From positions 186,001 to 250,000 of the forward strand of contig JAUIJA010000001.1 of NCBI GenBank assembly GCA_030431055.1: a DNA stretch of 64,000 nt, written 5' to 3'. Shown one piece after another: positions 59,790-64,000 of this stretch (position 1 is the stretch's first letter; each line of letters starts with the position of its first letter). The translations under genes were made by a program, and so were the position numbers. The stretch comes from Bacteroidia bacterium. Its GTDB lineage: Bacteria > Bacteroidota > Bacteroidia > Flavobacteriales > Flavobacteriaceae. Under the pieces are notes generated by a model. The model did not search any database. It saw only the letters and a list, made by a program, of their open reading frames with translations, and was not told the DNA's origin.

Positions 59790-61691
59790 ATGAAAAAACA
59801 ATTTTTACTTATAGTATTAGTTATGATAGGACTTTCATCTTCGGCACAAAATGTAATGACACCAGAGTTATTATGGAAATTAGGACGCGTTTCAGTTTTA
59901 GGAATTTCAGAAGATGGTAAAAACATTGTGTATAAAGTAAGTACGCCTTCTGTTGAGGAAAACAAATCAAATTCAAAATATTTTACAATTTCTGTTAATG
60001 GCGGAAATGCCACCGAAATTGAAAAAGACAAAGCGACTACTTTAGTTCACGATAAAAATATAAATGCGAAAGGTTCTATTTTATCAAACAAAGAAGTAAA
60101 AACAGAAAAAGTTTTAGGGAAAGATTTTTATCCAGAATTAGATAAAAGCCAAGCTCAGGTTTATAACAATCTTGATTATCGTCATTGGGACACTTGGAAC
60201 GAAGGTAATCACAATCATGTTTTTATAACAGATGACAAAGGAAATAAAACCGATATTTTAGCTAACGAACCTTACGATTGTCCGCAAAAACCATTTGGTG
60301 GCGATGAAGATTACATTTGGTCTCCTGATGGATCAAAAGTAATTTACGTTTGTAAAAAGAAATTTGGAACTGAATATGCCATTAGTACCAATACTGATTT
60401 ATATGAGTATGATGTAGCTTCAAAAACTACTAAAAATTTAACCGAAGGTAATTTTGGTTATGATGTTGCCCCTCAGTTTTCACCAAACGGAGATTTGTCT
60501 TGGTTACAAATGAAACGCGACGGTTATGAAGCGGACAAGAATGACATAATTGTTCAGTTTAAAGGAATGGATATTAATTTGACATCAGCTTGGGACGGAA
60601 CAGTTGATAGTTTTACTTGGAGCGAAGATGGCAAAAAAGTGTATTTTTTAGCTCCAGTTGATGGAACAAAGCAATTATTTGAAGTTAATTTTCCAGGGTT
60701 AACTAAAATTGCTGTTCGCGTTCGCCAAATTACAAAAGGACAATTTAATGTAAACCAAATTATAGGTTTCAACAAAAACAACATTTTGGTTACTCGTGGC
60801 GACATGAATCATGCTAACGAAATTTTTAGCTACGATTTAAAGAAAAAAACGTGGAATCAAATTACAAACATTAACACCGAAACCTATTCAAAATTAGCAT
60901 TACCAACAGTTGAAAAACGCATGGTAAAAACTACTGATGGAAAAGACATGTTGGTTTGGGTGATTCTGCCACCAAACTTCGATAAAACTAAAAAATATCC
61001 AACATTATTATATTGTCAAGGCGGACCACAAGGCGCGCTTTCACAATTTTATTCTTTCCGTTGGAATTTCCAAGTTATGGCATCGCAAGGTTATGTAGTT
61101 GTAGCACCAAACAGAAGAGGAATGCCAGGTCATGGTGTAAAATGGAACGAAGACATTAGTAAAGATTGGGGCGGACAAGCGATTGATGATTATTTAAGCG
61201 CTATAGACGATGTTGCTAAAGAATCATATGTAGACAAATCGAGATTAGGAGCTGTTGGCGCAAGTTATGGTGGTTATTCGGTATTTCAGTTGGCTGGAAT
61301 TCACAACAATCGTTTTAAATCGTTTATTGCACACGATGGGATTTTCAATTTGCAAAGTATGTATGGCACAACGGAAGAAGTTTTCTTTACCAATTGGGAT
61401 ATGGGTGGCGCTTATTGGGAAACCGAAAACAAAGCTGCACAAAAAACGTATAATGAATTCAACCCAATTAACTTAGTAAACAATTGGAACACGCCTATTC
61501 TTATTATTCAAGGTGGAAAAGATTTTCGCGTACCAATTGGGCAAGCCTTAGAAGCTTTTCAAGCAGCACAATTAAAAGGCATTAAAAGTCGATTATTATA
61601 TTTTCCTGAAGAAAATCACTGGGTTTTACAACCACAAAATGGAATCGTTTGGCAACGTGAATTTTTTAAATGGTTAAAAGAGACTTTGTAA
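59790..61691 (+). CDS. S9 family prolyl oligopeptidase-like peptidase (acylaminoacyl/DPP type)
   Basis: The protein has 633 residues from the ATG at 59790, with a signal peptide ending in SSAQ near 19. A propeller region (about 25-360) is followed by the peptidase domain. The triad is Ser near 491 (GAVGASYGGYSVF), Asp near 576 (QGGKDFRVPIGQ) and His near 609 (EENHWVLQP). It should be exported to the periplasm and trim peptides. A longer frame to 59670 would overlap the divergent symporter start and precede the signal peptide, so I did not use it. TACTTTTA at 59741-59748 is a weak -7 candidate. Confidence 0.9.
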   Translation: MKKQFLLIVLVMIGLSSSAQNVMTPELLWKLGRVSVLGISEDGKNIVYKVSTPSVEENKSNSKYFTISVNGGNATEIEKDKATTLVHDKNINAKGSILSNKEVKTEKVLGKDFYPELDKSQAQVYNNLDYRHWDTWNEGNHNHVFITDDKGNKTDILANEPYDCPQKPFGGDEDYIWSPDGSKVIYVCKKKFGTEYAISTNTDLYEYDVASKTTKNLTEGNFGYDVAPQFSPNGDLSWLQMKRDGYEADKNDIIVQFKGMDINLTSAWDGTVDSFTWSEDGKKVYFLAPVDGTKQLFEVNFPGLTKIAVRVRQITKGQFNVNQIIGFNKNNILVTRGDMNHANEIFSYDLKKKTWNQITNINTETYSKLALPTVEKRMVKTTDGKDMLVWVILPPNFDKTKKYPTLLYCQGGPQGALSQFYSFRWNFQVMASQGYVVVAPNRRGMPGHGVKWNEDISKDWGGQAIDDYLSAIDDVAKESYVDKSRLGAVGASYGGYSVFQLAGIHNNRFKSFIAHDGIFNLQSMYGTTEEVFFTNWDMGGAYWETENKAAQKTYNEFNPINLVNNWNTPILIIQGGKDFRVPIGQALEAFQAAQLKGIKSRLLYFPEENHWVLQPQNGIVWQREFFKWLKETL

Positions 61692-61696
61692 TAGTT

Positions 61697-61723
61697 TTGT
61701 CAATCTGAACTTGTTTCAGATTC
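61697..61723 (+). repeat. TTGTCA-family hairpin repeat
   Basis: The segment begins TTGTCA and forms the perfect 7-bp stem ATCTGAA (61703-61709)/TTCAGAT (61715-61721). It lies 5 bp after the S9 peptidase stop, so it may act as a terminator-like structure. The stem sequence differs from its relatives, but pairing is kept. Confidence 0.6.
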
Positions 61724-61785
61724 TTTAAAAGCACAAAATCAAAATTCAAACACAAATAGTCCCGCTTTCGGTAGTCGCTTTTTAT

Positions 61786-61813
61786 TTGTCAGTTCGAGCG
61801 GAGTCGAGAACTC
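61786..61813 (+). repeat. TTGTCA-family hairpin repeat, second copy
   Basis: TTGTCA is followed by GTTCGAGCGGAGTCGAGAAC, a GC-rich imperfect hairpin almost identical in core to 39109-39133. It is in the same orientation as the copy at 61697. Confidence 0.6.
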
Positions 61814-61881
61814 AAAACAAATAAAAGAGCTCCAACAAAACCTCAATCGGGGCTATAAAACAAAATTTGTAGTTTTAATAC

Positions 61882-62391
61882 ATGATTGCACTTTCCGAAA
61901 TAGAAAAAACAATACAAGGTTTTGCTCAATTGGGCTTAACCATTGAAGCAGCGCATTGGCTACTAAAAGTGTACGAATTAGAACAAGAAAACTTTACTCA
62001 TTTTGAGTTGAGAGAAGCAGCCGAACCAAAATTCATATTATTAACTACAAATGGCGTTTTAGGCGAAAAGCAACGTGTAATATTACCAGCAAATGCATTT
62101 GTGTTTCCTTTACGGTTAATGCTTAATTTATTAGCACATGAAATGTTACATGTGAAGCAAAAAGCTAAAAATGGATTAATTGAAGACAAAAACGAACGCG
62201 AATTTCAAGCGTATTATGAGAACTTGTTTCACAAAGAATTTCCTTTAGTTCCTGAATTATCACCTTTTCAACAAAAAGCATTTGGCAACAAAGCATTAGA
62301 ATATTATAACCGAATGGAAAAAGGTTCTGATTTACAAAAAAAATATGCTGAGCAGAAAGAGGAAGTTGAGAGGTTGATTAGTGAAATTTAG
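61882..62391 (+). CDS. Putative HExxH metallopeptidase-like protein
   Basis: The 169-residue protein has a HEMLHVKQ motif (His86-Glu87-x-x-His90) preceded by a hydrophobic strand (LRLMLNLLA) and followed by a Glu-containing helix (EREFQAYYENLF near 105-116). This is the zincin layout in which the third ligand is a Glu about 15-25 residues after the motif. No signal peptide is visible, so it should be cytosolic. I cannot assign it to a named family; the HEMLHVKQ form resembles short DUF4157/DUF45-type proteins. It is a single gene with a small remnant downstream. Confidence 0.7.
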   Translation: MIALSEIEKTIQGFAQLGLTIEAAHWLLKVYELEQENFTHFELREAAEPKFILLTTNGVLGEKQRVILPANAFVFPLRLMLNLLAHEMLHVKQKAKNGLIEDKNEREFQAYYENLFHKEFPLVPELSPFQQKAFGNKALEYYNRMEKGSDLQKKYAEQKEEVERLISEI

Positions 62392-62394
62392 ATT

Positions 62395-62592
62395 ATGAAT
62401 AAAAAATTATGACATTTATAATAGTAATGGAGTAATATTCATTTCAATTGACGAAGATTTTTACAACAAAAAGTTGATTATTATAAAGAAAGTAAAGAGT
62501 TTAGATTTTTCATTGGACAAGAAAAAAAGGTTCAACACATATTAAAAAATGAAAAAGTAAAAGTTCATAAACTCAAAAATCTACTTTTTTAA
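62395..62592 (+). pseudogene. Possible remnant of a small gene with two frameshifts
   Basis: An ATG at 62395 starts a frame that stops after five codons. The next frame reads GVIFISIDEDF, and the third reads DYYKESKEFRFFIGQEKKVQ and LKNEKVKVHKLKNLLF to a TAA at 62590-62592. One A fewer in the A-run near 62401-62406 and one T more near 62457-62461 would join these into about 65 codons. Both lesions fall in homopolymers. It may be a decayed gene or a sequencing artefact. The protein is not recognised. Confidence 0.35.
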
Positions 62593-62610
62593 TCATAACA
62601 AACATGAACA

Positions 62611-62644
62611 TAAAAAAATCCCGAGCAAAACTCGGGATTTTTTT
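62611..62644. terminator. Bidirectional terminator upstream of the accC stop
   Basis: A run of A, the stem ATCCCGAG (62619-62626)/CTCGGGAT (62631-62638) and a run of T make a strong hairpin that suits termination of accC on the minus strand. Confidence 0.8.
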
Positions 62645-62647
62645 TAT

Positions 62648-63994
62648 CTATTCTATTTCATTCATTTTAAAAGATTCCATAAACTTAGTGGTATAATTAC
62701 CAGCAACATAATCTGGTTCATCCATTAACTGTCTGTGGAAAGGAATGGTAGTTTTAATTCCTTCAATTACGAACTCATCTAAAGCGCGTTTCATTTTGTT
62801 AATTGCTTCTTCACGTGTTTGTGCAGTCGTAATTAACTTCGCAATCATAGAGTCATAATTTGGCGGAATGGTATATCCAGCATAAACGTGCGTATCTAAA
62901 CGCACTCCGTGTCCTCCTGGCGCATGTAAAACGGTAATTTTACCTGGCGAAGGTCGGAAATCATTATACGGATCTTCCGCATTAATACGACATTCAATTG
63001 AGTGTAATTGTGGGAAATAATTCTTCCCTGAAATTGGCACCCCTGCCGCTACTAATATTTGCTCACGAATTAAATCGTAATCGATAACTTGTTCTGTTAT
63101 TGGGTGTTCTACTTGAATACGCGTATTCATTTCCATAAAATAGAAATTTCTATGCTTATCTACTAAGAACTCAACCGTACCAGCACCTTCATATTTAATA
63201 TATTCGGCAGCTTTTACAGCAGCATCTCCCATTGCTTTACGTAAATCGTCAGTCATAAACGGAGAAGGTGTTTCTTCCGTTAATTTTTGGTGACGACGTT
63301 GAACCGAACAATCTCTTTCTGATAAGTGACAAGCTTTACCAAAAGAATCTCCTACAACTTGAATTTCAATATGGCGAGGTTCTTCAATTAACTTCTCCAT
63401 ATACATATCGTCGTTTCCGAAAGCTGCTTTACTTTCTTGTCGCGCCGATTCCCAAGCTGCTTTAAGGTCTTCTTTTTTCCAAACGGCACGCATTCCTTTT
63501 CCACCACCACCAGCAGATGCTTTAAGCATAACTGGATAACCAGTTTCTTTAGCTACTTTTTCGCATTCTTCGTAAGTAGTGATAACGCCTTCGCTTCCTG
63601 GAACACAAGGAACTCCTGCTGCAATCATTGTTGACTTTGCATTTGCCTTATCTCCCATTCTATCAATCATTTCTGGAGAAGCACCAATGAATTTAATTCC
63701 GTGTTCTTCACAAATTTTTGAAAATTTAGCATTTTCAGACAAGAATCCGTATCCTGGATGAATTGCATCAGCATTAGTAATTTCTGCTGCGGCAATAATA
63801 TTAGACATTTTTAAATACGATAAATTACTTGGCGCTGGTCCTATACAAACCGCTTCATCAGCAAAACGCACGTGTAAACTTTCCGCATCAGCTGTAGAGT
63901 AAACTGCTACAGTTTTAATGCCCATTTCTTTACAGGTTCTAATTACACGAAGTGCAATTTCCCCTCTATTTGCAATTAATATTTTATTAAACAT
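62648..63994 (-). CDS. accC: Acetyl-CoA carboxylase, biotin carboxylase subunit
   Basis: The 448-residue protein starts [20 protein letters not shown] and has the ATP-grasp/biotin carboxylase motifs: [11 protein letters not shown] near 81-91, [16 protein letters not shown] near 155-170, [17 protein letters not shown] near 228-244, and [26 protein letters not shown] near 275-300. It carboxylates the biotin carrier protein in fatty acid synthesis. Length and motif order are normal and the start is complete 6 bp from the window edge. The carrier-protein gene accB, if adjacent, lies just outside. Confidence 0.95.
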   Translation of the reverse strand: MFNKILIANRGEIALRVIRTCKEMGIKTVAVYSTADAESLHVRFADEAVCIGPAPSNLSYLKMSNIIAAAEITNADAIHPGYGFLSENAKFSKICEEHGIKFIGASPEMIDRMGDKANAKSTMIAAGVPCVPGSEGVITTYEECEKVAKETGYPVMLKASAGGGGKGMRAVWKKEDLKAAWESARQESKAAFGNDDMYMEKLIEEPRHIEIQVVGDSFGKACHLSERDCSVQRRHQKLTEETPSPFMTDDLRKAMGDAAVKAAEYIKYEGAGTVEFLVDKHRNFYFMEMNTRIQVEHPITEQVIDYDLIREQILVAAGVPISGKNYFPQLHSIECRINAEDPYNDFRPSPGKITVLHAPGGHGVRLDTHVYAGYTIPPNYDSMIAKLITTAQTREEAINKMKRALDEFVIEGIKTTIPFHRQLMDEPDYVAGNYTTKFMESFKMNEIE

Positions 63995-64000
63995 CTTTTT

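Noticed and set aside
1..64000. CRISPR arrays, rRNA, tRNA, prophage or complete insertion sequences
   Set aside because: I saw no regularly spaced repeats, no rRNA or tRNA-like cloverleaf sequences, and no transposase or phage structural genes. A tRNA scan would settle the tRNA point.

Overview
This is a 64-kb, AT-rich chromosomal segment of a Bacteroidota bacterium, most probably a Flavobacteriaceae member close to Flavobacterium. The supporting signs are: two large secreted proteins ending in type IX secretion system (T9SS) type-B sorting domains; a PorP/SprF protein beside an OmpA protein; a mevalonate-pathway gene pair; a fused MurF-alanine racemase; and promoters of the Bacteroidota form TTG-N17..23-TAnnTTTG. 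Gene density is high, genes run on both strands, and I saw no rRNA, tRNA, CRISPR array, prophage or complete insertion sequence.

Layout. 1-2.9 kb (minus): UbiA-type prenyltransferase (cut by the window edge), mevalonate kinase and diphosphomevalonate decarboxylase, an isoprenoid block. 2.9-9.5 kb: TspO, an OmpA-like envelope protein paired with a membrane-anchored helix-hairpin-helix protein, an HI0933-type flavoprotein, a glycerophosphodiesterase, dGTPase and a Cys-rich DUF3109 protein. 9.6-18.6 kb: MarC, a half-size flavoprotein, S41 protease, dCMP deaminase, HupE-like protein, TerB, fructose bisphosphatase, GNAT, aspartate kinase, and two orphan genes. 18.7-26.7 kb: a 1126-residue outer-membrane protein, an IgGFc-like T9SS substrate and a crotonase. 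26.7-36.5 kb: 2OG oxygenase, QueD, and a T9SS operon of a 1900-residue multidomain adhesin, PorP/SprF and OmpA-PD40. 36.6-44.2 kb: LpxH, RecJ, adenine deaminase, a GIY-YIG nuclease gene between inverted repeats, HopJ-like and OsmC proteins, a new small membrane ORF, RsmI and an acidic low-complexity protein. 44.2-53.8 kb: thymidine kinase, MurF-Alr, MscL, aspartate-semialdehyde dehydrogenase, a His-rich protein with a TonB receptor, and prolyl oligopeptidase. 53.8-64 kb: a gene whose 5' end carries a pentanucleotide repeat, AIM24/TIGR00266, SDR, MtgA, a FAD oxidase, DedA, a dicarboxylate symporter, an S9 peptidase, an HExxH protein, a gene remnant and biotin carboxylase.

Most genes are housekeeping. 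The observations most worth following are (1) the GIY-YIG nuclease gene bracketed by 31-bp inverted hairpin repeats whose relatives occur in three other intergenic places here, an arrangement that resembles REP/RAYT systems but with a different nuclease; and (2) four TTTTG repeats at 54133-54152, which put an upstream ATG out of frame with a conserved-looking coding frame, so that one extra unit would restore it (candidate phase variation).
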